Notes under the pieces: model-generated
What the model was told of the DNA's origin: nothing
The model's database searches: none
What the model saw: only the letters and a program-made list of their open reading frames with translations
In this document: positions 51,972-59,615 of the stretch, one piece after another
How positions within the stretch are numbered: position 1 is the first letter of the stretch
Layout: each line of letters opens with the position of its first letter
Origin: Desulfuromonadales bacterium
GTDB taxonomy: Bacteria; Desulfobacterota; Desulfuromonadia; Geobacterales; Pseudopelobacteraceae
Direction: 5' to 3'
Assembly: GCA_013349405.1 (NCBI GenBank)
Contig: DUZS01000003.1
Location: 1-64,000 of the forward strand
DNA: 64,000 nt
Made by a program: the position numbers and the translations under genes

Positions 51972-53990
51972 GTGGCACAAGTCGTTTTTTCCACATGGGG
52001 CGGAAATACCGTCGATAACAGGAATCTGTCTGGCGAAGCACACGCGGTTTCGTTCAAGCTCCCGGTGGCCTTTGATGGTGAACGTCCGCTCCGTGCGTTT
52101 ATGGGATGGGACGGCATTATCCTGTTTGACAAGGACGTTGATGTTCCGGCAATGACCGCCGAGTATATGAAACGGGTGCAGACCCTTTACTGCTGCGGTC
52201 GCTGCACGCCGGGCAAGAAGGGTACCAAGGTGCTGATGGACCTTTTCGGCAATGTACTGAACGGCACTGCTGCCGAAAAGGATCTTGATACGGTTGGTGA
52301 TCTGGCCGAACTGCTCAAAAACTGTAAGTGCACTCTCTGCCAAAGTGCCACAGTGCCGGTTTTCGATGCGGTTACGCATTACCGTGACGAGTTTCTTGCG
52401 TATATCAATGGCGGCAAACCAGCAAAACCTGCCACCTATATCCACAAAATTACGGCTCCCTGCATGGACAAATGCCCCTCTCACATTGACATTCCCAAGT
52501 ACATTGAAGAAATAAAAAATTACCAGTATGGCGAAGCGCTGGCAACCATTCGCGAGAATATGCCGATGCCCGCCGTGTGCGGCCGTGTCTGCCCGCACCC
52601 GTGCGAAACAGCCTGCCGACGTAAAAACGTCGATGATGCCATCAATATCATGGTGCTGAAACGTACCGCTTCCGACTACGAGTGGCAGCATAATATTACT
52701 CCCCCCATGACCCCCAAACCGGCTAAAGATAAGAAGGTCGCCATTGTCGGTGCCGGACCGGCCGGACTGGCCTGCGCCTACTACCTGGGGCTGGAGGGGT
52801 ACAGATCAACAATTTTTGAGGCGCTGCCCGAAGGGTATGGCGGCGGCATGATTGCGGTCGGCATACCGGCGTACCGTATGCCGCGTACCGTCCTGCAGCG
52901 TGATGTTGATATCATCGAGTCGGTCGGTTCAGAGATCAAATACAACATGCGCGTCGGTAAAGACATTTCTCTCCCTGAGCTGAAACAGCAGTACGATGCC
53001 GTATTTCTGGCACCCGGTGCCCACCGCTCCAAGCCGATGGGGGTTGAGGGTGAGGACAAGGGCTACAAGGGTTTCCTCTCCGGCGGTATCGATTTTCTCC
53101 GCGAGGCCTATCTGGGGCGGCCAACCGGCATGGGTAAAAAAGTATGCGTAGTCGGGGGCGGTAACACCGCAATTGACTGTGTCCGGGTCGCCCTCCGTGA
53201 AGGCGCCGAAGAATCCATACTGCTCTATCGCCGCTCCCGCAAAGAGATGCCGGCTGATGTGTGGGAGGTTGACGGCGCTGATGAAGAAGGTGTCCGTTTC
53301 GAATTTCAGGTACTCCCGACGAGGGTTGTCGTTGATGCCGATGAGCAGGTGACCGGTGTCGAATGCGTCCGTATGGCTATGGGTGAGCCCGATGCCTCCG
53401 GACGTCGTCGTCCCGAACCGGTCCCGGGGAGTGAATTTATCGTCGAGTGTGATACGGTCATTCCGGCCATCGGTCAGGATCCTGATCTCGGCTTCATACC
53501 GCCGGATATGGGCATTGACATCACCAAGTGGAACACGGTTGTTACCAAACACCTCCCCCTGAAAGATGCTGCCGGAAAAGATCTGAAAGACAGTATGGGT
53601 AACATGCTGTCCCGTTCGCTCATTACCGACTGTGACGGTGTCTTTGCCGGCGGTGATGCCGAAATCGGGCCGCTGACAGTCGTCGCCTGCATCGGCAATG
53701 CCCACCGCGCCGCACTGGTTATCCAGCGCTGGCTCGAAGAGGGAATGGCTTATCTGTCCGAGCAGGATATTTTTGATGACCTGCTCACCTATCTGGGGGT
53801 CTACGACAAGGGGGAGGCGGTCCCCTGGCTCGCTTCTTCCGACCGCGCCAACCAGAAAGAGGTGCATGGCCGGGAGCGTGCCGCCAAGGGGAATTACCGC
53901 GAAGTCGAACTCGGCTTCAGTGACAGCACCGCGCAGATCGAGGCTGACCGCTGCCTGAGATGCTATAGAATGGCGATGGTGGCACTGTAA
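51972..53990 (+). CDS. sfrB: SfrB-like NADPH oxidoreductase beta subunit
   Basis: The 672-residue protein has an N-terminal NuoF-like cluster region (YCCGRC about 75-80, later CKCTLC) and a GltD-like half with cluster-type cysteines (CMDKCPSHIDIPKYI, CGRVCPHPCETACRR). FAD and NAD(P)H Rossmann sites follow (AIVGAGPAGLACAYYLGLEG, later VVGGGNTAIDCVRVAL). The closing CLRCYRM is also seen. The domain order and the partner gene fit SfrB of the soluble Fe(III) reductase of Geobacter, which probably serves NADPH balance in vivo. The GTG at 51972 follows GGAGG and is preferred to the GTG at 51960. Confidence 0.85.
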   Translation: MAQVVFSTWGGNTVDNRNLSGEAHAVSFKLPVAFDGERPLRAFMGWDGIILFDKDVDVPAMTAEYMKRVQTLYCCGRCTPGKKGTKVLMDLFGNVLNGTAAEKDLDTVGDLAELLKNCKCTLCQSATVPVFDAVTHYRDEFLAYINGGKPAKPATYIHKITAPCMDKCPSHIDIPKYIEEIKNYQYGEALATIRENMPMPAVCGRVCPHPCETACRRKNVDDAINIMVLKRTASDYEWQHNITPPMTPKPAKDKKVAIVGAGPAGLACAYYLGLEGYRSTIFEALPEGYGGGMIAVGIPAYRMPRTVLQRDVDIIESVGSEIKYNMRVGKDISLPELKQQYDAVFLAPGAHRSKPMGVEGEDKGYKGFLSGGIDFLREAYLGRPTGMGKKVCVVGGGNTAIDCVRVALREGAEESILLYRRSRKEMPADVWEVDGADEEGVRFEFQVLPTRVVVDADEQVTGVECVRMAMGEPDASGRRRPEPVPGSEFIVECDTVIPAIGQDPDLGFIPPDMGIDITKWNTVVTKHLPLKDAAGKDLKDSMGNMLSRSLITDCDGVFAGGDAEIGPLTVVACIGNAHRAALVIQRWLEEGMAYLSEQDIFDDLLTYLGVYDKGEAVPWLASSDRANQKEVHGRERAAKGNYREVELGFSDSTAQIEADRCLRCYRMAMVAL

Positions 53991-54127
53991 ATTTTACTTC
54001 CCCTCCCTTGACGGGAGGGGATTGAGGGGTGGGTGAAGCTGCAAGCGGAGTCGCAAATGCCGGACTCCCCCCGCCCCCTGACCCCCTCCCGCAAGGGGTG
54101 GGGGGATCAAAAGGAGAAATAGGTAAG
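53991..54127. repeat. Palindrome-rich intergenic repeat between sfrB and sfrA
   Basis: This 137-bp gap is made of C- and G-runs in inverted order (CCCCTCCCTTGACGGGAGGGG, abbreviated; and CCCCTCCCGCAAGGGGTGGGG). It resembles 45149-45249. A possible upstream start for sfrA at 54029 would translate this repeat and is rejected. It may form an mRNA hairpin that sets the ratio of the two subunits. Confidence 0.5.
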
Positions 54128-56731
54128 ATGGCACATACTGAGCCCAGCGACAAAAATTCGACCGCAACCGTTATCATCGACGGCACCGAGGTAACGGTGC
54201 CTGCCGGTGCCACCATCCTGGAAGCGGCTGCGCAGATCGGCATTAAAATTCCGACCCTCTGCTGGCTAAAGAAGATCTCCACCACCGGTGCCTGCCGGAT
54301 ATGCGTCGTAAAAGTCGAAGGTGTCGAACGCTTCATGACCGCCTGTAACACCCCGGTGAAGGATGGCATTACGGTCACGACGACGTCACCTGAACTTGAA
54401 ATTGCACGAAAAAAGACTCTGGAATTGATGTTGGTCAACCATCCTCTGGACTGTCCTATCTGCGACGCAGCCGGCGAGTGTGATCTGCAGGACACCTGCT
54501 ATTCACTTAAAGTAGATAAAAACAGCTACGGTGCCGGACTGGAGCGCCTGCCGATCCGCTACGACTGGAAGCTGCTGGAGAGCGATCCGAACCGCTGCAT
54601 TCTCTGCGAAAAATGTGTCAAAGTCTGCCGTGAAATTGTCGGACGGGAGGCAATCGAAGTTGTTGATCGCGGCGACAACACCATCATTGATACGATTACC
54701 GGAGCACCGCTCGACTGCGACTTCTGTGGCAACTGTATCGGAGCCTGCCCGACCGGCACCTTGATCAGCAAGCCGTTTAAATTCCGTGGTCGCCCCTGGA
54801 CATTTGAGGTAACGAAGAGCGTCTGCGCCTTCTGTTCATCCGGCTGTGAAATTGAGTATCATGTCGGCAACGGTCGTGTGGAGCGGGTCACCAGTGACGA
54901 TAACGGCTATAACAAGGGCAATCTCTGCATCAACGGCCGCTTCGGCTACGCTGCGTTCAATGCGCCGGACCGTCTGAAGTCGCCACTGATCAAGGACGCG
55001 TCCGGCACCCGGAGGAAAGCGACATGGGACCAGGCATTCGGGGCTGCCACCGGAAAGCTGCAGCAGATCATTGCCTCCGCCGGTTCGGATGCCGTTGCCG
55101 GTATCGGTTCGCCACGGGTGACCAATGAGGAAAGTTATCTGTTCCAGAAATTCATGCGCGGCGCAGTCGGTACCAATAACATCGACTCTGAAGCGCAACT
55201 CGGCTTCCTCCCCTCCCAGATTCTTCAGTACGAGATGCTTGGCTACAGTGGCGGTACCTTCGGTATGGAAGCGATCGAAAAAGCAACTGCTGTCGTAGTC
55301 ATCGGAGCAGATCTTAAAGCGGAATCTGCCGGATTTGCCTATCGTGTGATTCAGGCTGCCACGAAAAACGATGCGAAACTGGTGCTTGCCGGAAGTCGCG
55401 CCAGCTCAATGACCAAGTATGCCAATGCGTCCCTGCAGTGCCGCCCCGGCAGCGAAGCATGGCTTGTTGCTGGTCTTAACAAGGCGATACTGGCTGAGGG
55501 GTTGGCTTCTGCCGGCACAGTCGCCAATCTGCAAGAGTTGCAGTCATCTCTTGAGGCGCTTTCCTTTGCGCGCATCGCCGAAATTACCGGCATCTCTGAA
55601 GACCGGTTCCGGTCTGCTGCCGCCTTCATCTGTTGCGGAGGGCGTACTGCGGTGTTGTATGGTGCTGATGTCATTCGTTCGGCCGACAGCAGAAACGCCG
55701 TTGCCGGAACGGTTAACCTCTCGCTGCTGACCGGAGCCGTCGTTACCGGGACGGGCGCCGGAATTTATCCGCTCGACGAGAAAAATAATACGCAGGGAAT
55801 GCTCGATATGGGCGTCTGCCCCGAATATCTGCCCGGCTATCGTACCTATGAACATGCCGCTGCCACGTTCGGCTCTGCCTGGGGCGCCACTGTTCCTGCC
55901 CTTCCCGGTAAAAATCTGTTTCAGATAATCGATGCGATTGAAGCCGGTGAGATAAAAGCTCTGTATGTCATGGGGAGCGACCCGCTCCATTTCATGCCGA
56001 ACCGTTCCCGTATCGAAAAAGCGCTGCAGAAACTTGATCTGCTTATTGTTCAGGATCTTTTCCTGACCGATACCGCCCGGTTGGCACACGTCGTACTCCC
56101 GGCGGCAACCGGTGCCGAGAAGGCCGGCTCATTTACCTCTGTAGACAATCGGGTACACTGCTTCTCCGCCGCCGCCAAACCGGCCGGCGATGCCCGCACT
56201 GATGCCGCCATCCTGACAGCTCTGCACCGCCTGATATCACCGAAAGCACCTGATGCACCGCAGACTCTTGATGCCCTGCATCATGAGATTACAACCTTGA
56301 CCGGTCTCTACAGCGACGTCTGCGATCACGACGGTTGCGGGATGGGGCGCGTAAAAAACCGCACGGCATCATTTACCTGCTTACCGCTTGTGCCGCTTGC
56401 TCCAGCGGCCGGAGCACGCCCGTTTGCCCTGACAATCGGACCGGTACTGCACCATAACGGCTCCATGACGACCATGTCGGAAAACAATCTGCTGGCAGCG
56501 GATGAAGCCTATGTTGCACTTTCCAGCAAAGATGCTGCATCTCTGGGAGTTGCCGCCGGAGAGGTTCTGACGATCACGACGGATACCGGAGCTGTTTCGT
56601 TAAAAGCACGACCGACGGATCAACTCCAACAGGGCTCCCTGTTTGTTCCGGCTCACTTCAGGGCTGCGGCGGTCAACAGTCTCAGCAGCGCAGCATCGTT
56701 CCCGCAGTATGTATCGCTTGCAAAAGCCTGA
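54128..56731 (+). CDS. sfrA: SfrA-like NADPH oxidoreductase alpha subunit
   Basis: The 867-residue protein is NuoG/formate-dehydrogenase-like. It has an N-terminal [2Fe-2S] domain (PTLCWLKKISTTGACRICVV and a later Cys), a His-Cys cluster motif (HPLDCPICDAAGECDLQD, about 107-124), two [4Fe-4S] groups (CILCEKCVKVC and CDFCGNCIGAC), and then a molybdopterin oxidoreductase-type region starting with CAFCSSGCE (about 223-231). It pairs with sfrB upstream as the soluble Fe(III)/NADPH oxidoreductase of Geobacter. Whether it binds molybdenum is not clear from sequence. The ATG follows AAGGAGAAATAGGTAAG. Confidence 0.85.
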   Translation: MAHTEPSDKNSTATVIIDGTEVTVPAGATILEAAAQIGIKIPTLCWLKKISTTGACRICVVKVEGVERFMTACNTPVKDGITVTTTSPELEIARKKTLELMLVNHPLDCPICDAAGECDLQDTCYSLKVDKNSYGAGLERLPIRYDWKLLESDPNRCILCEKCVKVCREIVGREAIEVVDRGDNTIIDTITGAPLDCDFCGNCIGACPTGTLISKPFKFRGRPWTFEVTKSVCAFCSSGCEIEYHVGNGRVERVTSDDNGYNKGNLCINGRFGYAAFNAPDRLKSPLIKDASGTRRKATWDQAFGAATGKLQQIIASAGSDAVAGIGSPRVTNEESYLFQKFMRGAVGTNNIDSEAQLGFLPSQILQYEMLGYSGGTFGMEAIEKATAVVVIGADLKAESAGFAYRVIQAATKNDAKLVLAGSRASSMTKYANASLQCRPGSEAWLVAGLNKAILAEGLASAGTVANLQELQSSLEALSFARIAEITGISEDRFRSAAAFICCGGRTAVLYGADVIRSADSRNAVAGTVNLSLLTGAVVTGTGAGIYPLDEKNNTQGMLDMGVCPEYLPGYRTYEHAAATFGSAWGATVPALPGKNLFQIIDAIEAGEIKALYVMGSDPLHFMPNRSRIEKALQKLDLLIVQDLFLTDTARLAHVVLPAATGAEKAGSFTSVDNRVHCFSAAAKPAGDARTDAAILTALHRLISPKAPDAPQTLDALHHEITTLTGLYSDVCDHDGCGMGRVKNRTASFTCLPLVPLAPAAGARPFALTIGPVLHHNGSMTTMSENNLLAADEAYVALSSKDAASLGVAAGEVLTITTDTGAVSLKARPTDQLQQGSLFVPAHFRAAAVNSLSSAASFPQYVSLAKA

Positions 56732-56762
56732 AATCATGGCACCCATCCGTTATACGTTCAAC

Positions 56763-56786
56763 CAAACGCCGCTCTTGCGGCGTTTG
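56763..56786 (+). terminator. Hairpin after sfrA
   Basis: A perfect 10-bp stem (arms 56763-56772 and 56777-56786) with a TCTT loop, 31 bp after the sfrA stop; the T-run is broken (TTTGTCATTT). It may reduce read-through into the next gene. Confidence 0.6.
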
Positions 56787-56824
56787 TCATTTCGGCTCCC
56801 GGCATCATTTCCGGTTGGCCGCAG

Positions 56825-58504
56825 ATGAGCCGGGAGATCCGGCAACGCCACAGGGACCTGCTCAAGGCGGAGACGCATCTCCATAGGCACGGTCGGGTAG
56901 GAGACCTTTCGATCTGCCTCGTCTCCCCGAGTCGCTACCAGACCGGAATGAGCAGCCTTGGTTTTCAGACGGTATATCGGCTGCTGGCCGGCTCAACCGA
57001 TATTCGCTGCGAGCGCGCCTTTCTCCCTGATCGGGATGAACTGGCAGAGTATCGCCGCAGTGGTACACCTCTGCTGTCACTGGAAACCTCGACTCCTCTC
57101 GCCGCTTTTGATGTCATCGCTTTTTCCACCTCGTTTGAACCGGATTACCTGAATATCCCCGTCATTCTCACTCTGTCGCGCATTCCCCTCTATGCAAAAG
57201 AGCGCAGCAATTCTCATCCGTTAATCATCGCCGGCGGTGCCGCCTTCTTTATCAATCCGGAGCCGGTCGCCGATTTCTTTGATGCCATCTGCATCGGTGA
57301 AGGCGAGGATGTCGTGCCATCTCTGGTTGCGACGCTGCTCTCCCCGATTGACAACGGCAGGCGCGGACTGCTGCAGGCGTTTACAATGATCCCAGGAATG
57401 TATGTCCCCTCATTTTATCACCCTCGCTATCACAATGGCGTGCTGACCGGTTATGATGCCGAAGCTGGCGCACCGCTGCCGGTCACGCGTATACCGGTCT
57501 GCCTCGAACAGCACGAACCGTCCGCTTCACAAATTCTGACCGAACATACCGAGTTCGGCGATATGTTCCTCGTGGAAGTCAGCCGTGGCTGTCCACGCGG
57601 CTGCCGCTTCTGTAGTTCCGGTTTCATTTACGGCGCGTTTCGTCAACAACCCTTCGATAACATTGTTGCCCTGATCGACAGGGGACTTACCCATCGCAGC
57701 AAAGTGGGTCTGGTCGGTGCCGCGGTTTCGGATTATGCCGGCATTGGCCGACTCTGCCGTTATATTGTCGCAAAGGGAGCCAAAGTGTCCGTCTCGTCGC
57801 TGCGCATTGATCGCATCGACTCTGACATGCTGGATGCGTTGATTGCCAGCGGCCATAAAACGATCTCTCTCGCTCCCGAAGGTGGTTCTCAGAGGATGCG
57901 CGACGTTATCCGCAAAAATCTGACCGAGGCACAGATACTTGCCGCCTGCGCGATGCTGATCGACCACGACATCCTCAACCTGAAGCTCTATTTTATCATC
58001 GGGCTGCCGGGTGAAACGGATGGCGACCTCGATGAGATGATCAGCCTGATCGAAACCATCCGCGCGCAGGTCATCGAGCGGAGTCGGGCCAACAAACGGC
58101 TCGGTGAGATCACCGTGTCTGTCAACCCCTTCATTCCGAAACCGTTCACCCCGTTCCAGTGGTGCGGCATGGAACCGCTCCCCTCGCTGGAGCACAAAGT
58201 CAAGCTGCTGGAGAGCCGCCTGAAGCGACTGTCCAATGTCAAGTTGAAGGTCGAAAGCCTGCGTGAATCATATCTGCAGGCGCTCCTGTCGCGAGGAGAC
58301 CGGCGCTTGTCACCGCTGCTGGTTGAGATGGCCGAAGGAGCCACCCTCAAAAAAGCGGCAAAAGCGTGCGGAATCAATACGGAGTCTTATGTACAGCGAA
58401 CAATTGCGGCAGATGAATTATTGCCCTGGAGCATTATCGGCACTGCGGATCAGAATATGCTGCGGTGCGAGTATGAGCGGGCACTCGTGGGCGTTGAGCA
58501 TTGA
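56825..58504 (+). CDS. Radical SAM protein, paralogue of the TIGR03960 type
   Basis: The 559-residue protein has a B12-binding-like N-terminal segment (VSPSRYQTGMSSLGFQTVYR, then LIIAGGAAFFINPEP about 135-149). The radical SAM cluster motif is CPRGCRFCSSG (about 256-266), followed by APEGGSQRMRDVIRKNL and a TIM-barrel remainder. It shares its layout with the N-terminal part of the protein at 41099 but has no DUF2344 tail. The substrate is unknown. It is followed with overlap by a small CxxC protein gene, a possible partner. The start has a weak ribosome site. Confidence 0.83.
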   Translation: MSREIRQRHRDLLKAETHLHRHGRVGDLSICLVSPSRYQTGMSSLGFQTVYRLLAGSTDIRCERAFLPDRDELAEYRRSGTPLLSLETSTPLAAFDVIAFSTSFEPDYLNIPVILTLSRIPLYAKERSNSHPLIIAGGAAFFINPEPVADFFDAICIGEGEDVVPSLVATLLSPIDNGRRGLLQAFTMIPGMYVPSFYHPRYHNGVLTGYDAEAGAPLPVTRIPVCLEQHEPSASQILTEHTEFGDMFLVEVSRGCPRGCRFCSSGFIYGAFRQQPFDNIVALIDRGLTHRSKVGLVGAAVSDYAGIGRLCRYIVAKGAKVSVSSLRIDRIDSDMLDALIASGHKTISLAPEGGSQRMRDVIRKNLTEAQILAACAMLIDHDILNLKLYFIIGLPGETDGDLDEMISLIETIRAQVIERSRANKRLGEITVSVNPFIPKPFTPFQWCGMEPLPSLEHKVKLLESRLKRLSNVKLKVESLRESYLQALLSRGDRRLSPLLVEMAEGATLKKAAKACGINTESYVQRTIAADELLPWSIIGTADQNMLRCEYERALVGVEH

Positions 58505-58680
58505 AAACCTGTACCATGTGCAAGAAAGAATATGATGAGCAGGCGCCACGGTCCGAATATGCCGAGGCTGGTGAATGGCTCGCTGGCGAGGTGTGGCAGG
58601 ATGCGGGGGAGTTGTGCAATCTGTGCCTTGAGAACCGGGCCCGTCTGGTGATGATGTATGGTCATGAGTTTAATAGTTAG
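58501..58680 (+). CDS. Small protein with two CxxC motifs (zinc-ribbon-like)
   Basis: A 59-residue acidic protein starts at a TTG that overlaps the TGA of the radical SAM gene (TTGA). Its reading frame has CTMC at residues 4-7 and CNLC at about 39-42, spaced as a Cys4 metal site, with WLAGEVWQDAGEL between and a C-terminal RLVMMYGHEFNS. An in-frame stop just upstream leaves TTG as the only start that keeps the first Cys; an ATG at 58516 would lose it. I do not recognise a named family. Overlap with the stop codon suggests coupled translation. Confidence 0.6.
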   Translation: MKTCTMCKKEYDEQAPRSEYAEAGEWLAGEVWQDAGELCNLCLENRARLVMMYGHEFNS

Positions 58681-58706
58681 TAAACCACTGTAATTATATT
58701 CTGCGT

Positions 58707-58755
58707 AAAAACGCTGTCAAAGCCCGGTAAAAACGGGTCTTTGACAGCGTTTTTT
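58707..58755. terminator. Strong bidirectional terminator
   Basis: AAAACGCTGTCAAAG plus CCCG pairs with CGGG plus CTTTGACAGCGTTTT around a GTAAAAA loop, with A- and T-runs at the outer ends. It serves the small CxxC gene (plus) and ssb (minus). Confidence 0.88.
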
Positions 58756-58788
58756 GAATTTATTCTATATAGAAATAAAGGTGGTTGA

Positions 58789-59220
58789 CTAAAAAGGTAT
58801 ATCATCATCTTGAAATGGTGGTTCTTCTTTGAACGAAGAACCTGTCGGTTCGAATGAGGCCTCTCCACCACTGCGTGTCCCTTCACCTTTGGAGGACAAA
58901 AACTCGAGAGCATTGCCGACTATCTCAGTCGTATAGCGGTCATTCCCGTTTTTATCCTGCCACTTGCGGGTTTGCAGCCTCCCCTCTATGTACACCGTGC
59001 TTCCCTTGGTCAAATATTGACCGGCAAGGGTTGCCTGTTTATCCCACAGAACAACATTATGCCATTCGGTCTTTTTTTCCCATTCGTTGGTCTGTTTGTT
59101 CTTGAAACGTTCGCTGGTCGCGATCGAGAATGTCGCAACCGCCGTACCTGATGCGGTGTGACGCAGTTCAGGGTCTTTACCCAGATTTCCGATCAGCATT
59201 ACTTTGTTGAGGCTGGCCAT
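58789..59220 (-). CDS. ssb: Single-stranded DNA-binding protein
   Basis: SSB coats single-stranded DNA in replication, recombination and repair. The 143-residue protein has the OB-fold ([20 protein letters not shown], then [21 protein letters not shown] and [15 protein letters not shown]), a short Gly/Ser/Glu linker and the conserved acidic tip DDDIPF that binds partner proteins. The length is at the short end of the family. It is monocistronic. Confidence 0.95.
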   Translation of the reverse strand: MASLNKVMLIGNLGKDPELRHTASGTAVATFSIATSERFKNKQTNEWEKKTEWHNVVLWDKQATLAGQYLTKGSTVYIEGRLQTRKWQDKNGNDRYTTEIVGNALEFLSSKGEGTRSGGEASFEPTGSSFKEEPPFQDDDIPF

Positions 59221-59547
59221 GATGTGACTCCTTTATGATGTATAATATAAGGCTCTGTTTCCAAAACCACTCTGATAGTTATCGGAGGGAGAACAATACC
59301 TCAGAAAGTACGCTTTCTCAACAGCAAAAAACAACATGTAAAAAATGGATTCCGCAGATTCGTAAACCTGACATAGGTGGCCGCCTGTTGTGATTTGCAA
59401 AACAATCGAGTCAATAAAATGGCACGTTCAACAATTTGACACACATGAAGGCCATGTTTTTGCCGGTGCATGGAACGTGATGCCGATATGGAGTCGAAAT
59501 GAGGGGTTTGTTGCGTTTGTAGTTGAATTCACCCTCCACGTGCATTA
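59221..59547. other. Divergent ssb-flhA intergenic region
   Basis: The 395-bp gap 59221-59615 has no convincing gene. It holds a small dyad (AGAAAG-TACG-CTTTCT near 59306), a TGACACA heptamer at 59437-59443 identical to half of the site at 48025-48042, and the flhA sigma-54 promoter at its right end. A TGGCACG at 59420 lacks the -12 GC and is not called a promoter. Confidence 0.4.
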
Positions 59548-59563
59548 TGGCATGGAAAATGCA
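59548..59563 (+). promoter_or_regulatory. Sigma-54 promoter of flhA
   Basis: TGGCATGGAAAATGCA has the GG-N10-GC spacing and matches the sigma-54 consensus at all but two defined positions. The predicted start is near 59574, 42 bp before the flhA ATG. Sigma-54 control of flagellar export genes is common in this group. Confidence 0.65.
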
Positions 59564-59615
59564 AAAAAGGGTGCTTTATACTACGCGCAATAAGGCGGCG
59601 GGCAGGTACCTCTCC

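Noticed and set aside
52929-53867. 312-codon minus-strand frame and the overlapping 51870-52691 frame
   Set aside because: Both are antisense to sfrB, which has intact FAD and NADPH motifs; they arise from GC-rich codon use.
54029-54127. Upstream extension of sfrA from an ATG at 54029
   Set aside because: The extension would translate the palindromic intergenic repeat into a Pro/Gly-rich leader; the ATG at 54128 has a proper ribosome site.
57527-58195. 222-codon minus-strand frame
   Set aside because: Antisense to the radical SAM gene; no recognisable domain.
59420-59434. TGGCACG element before flhA
   Set aside because: The -24 half is perfect but there is no GC at the -12 position; the element at 59548 fits better.
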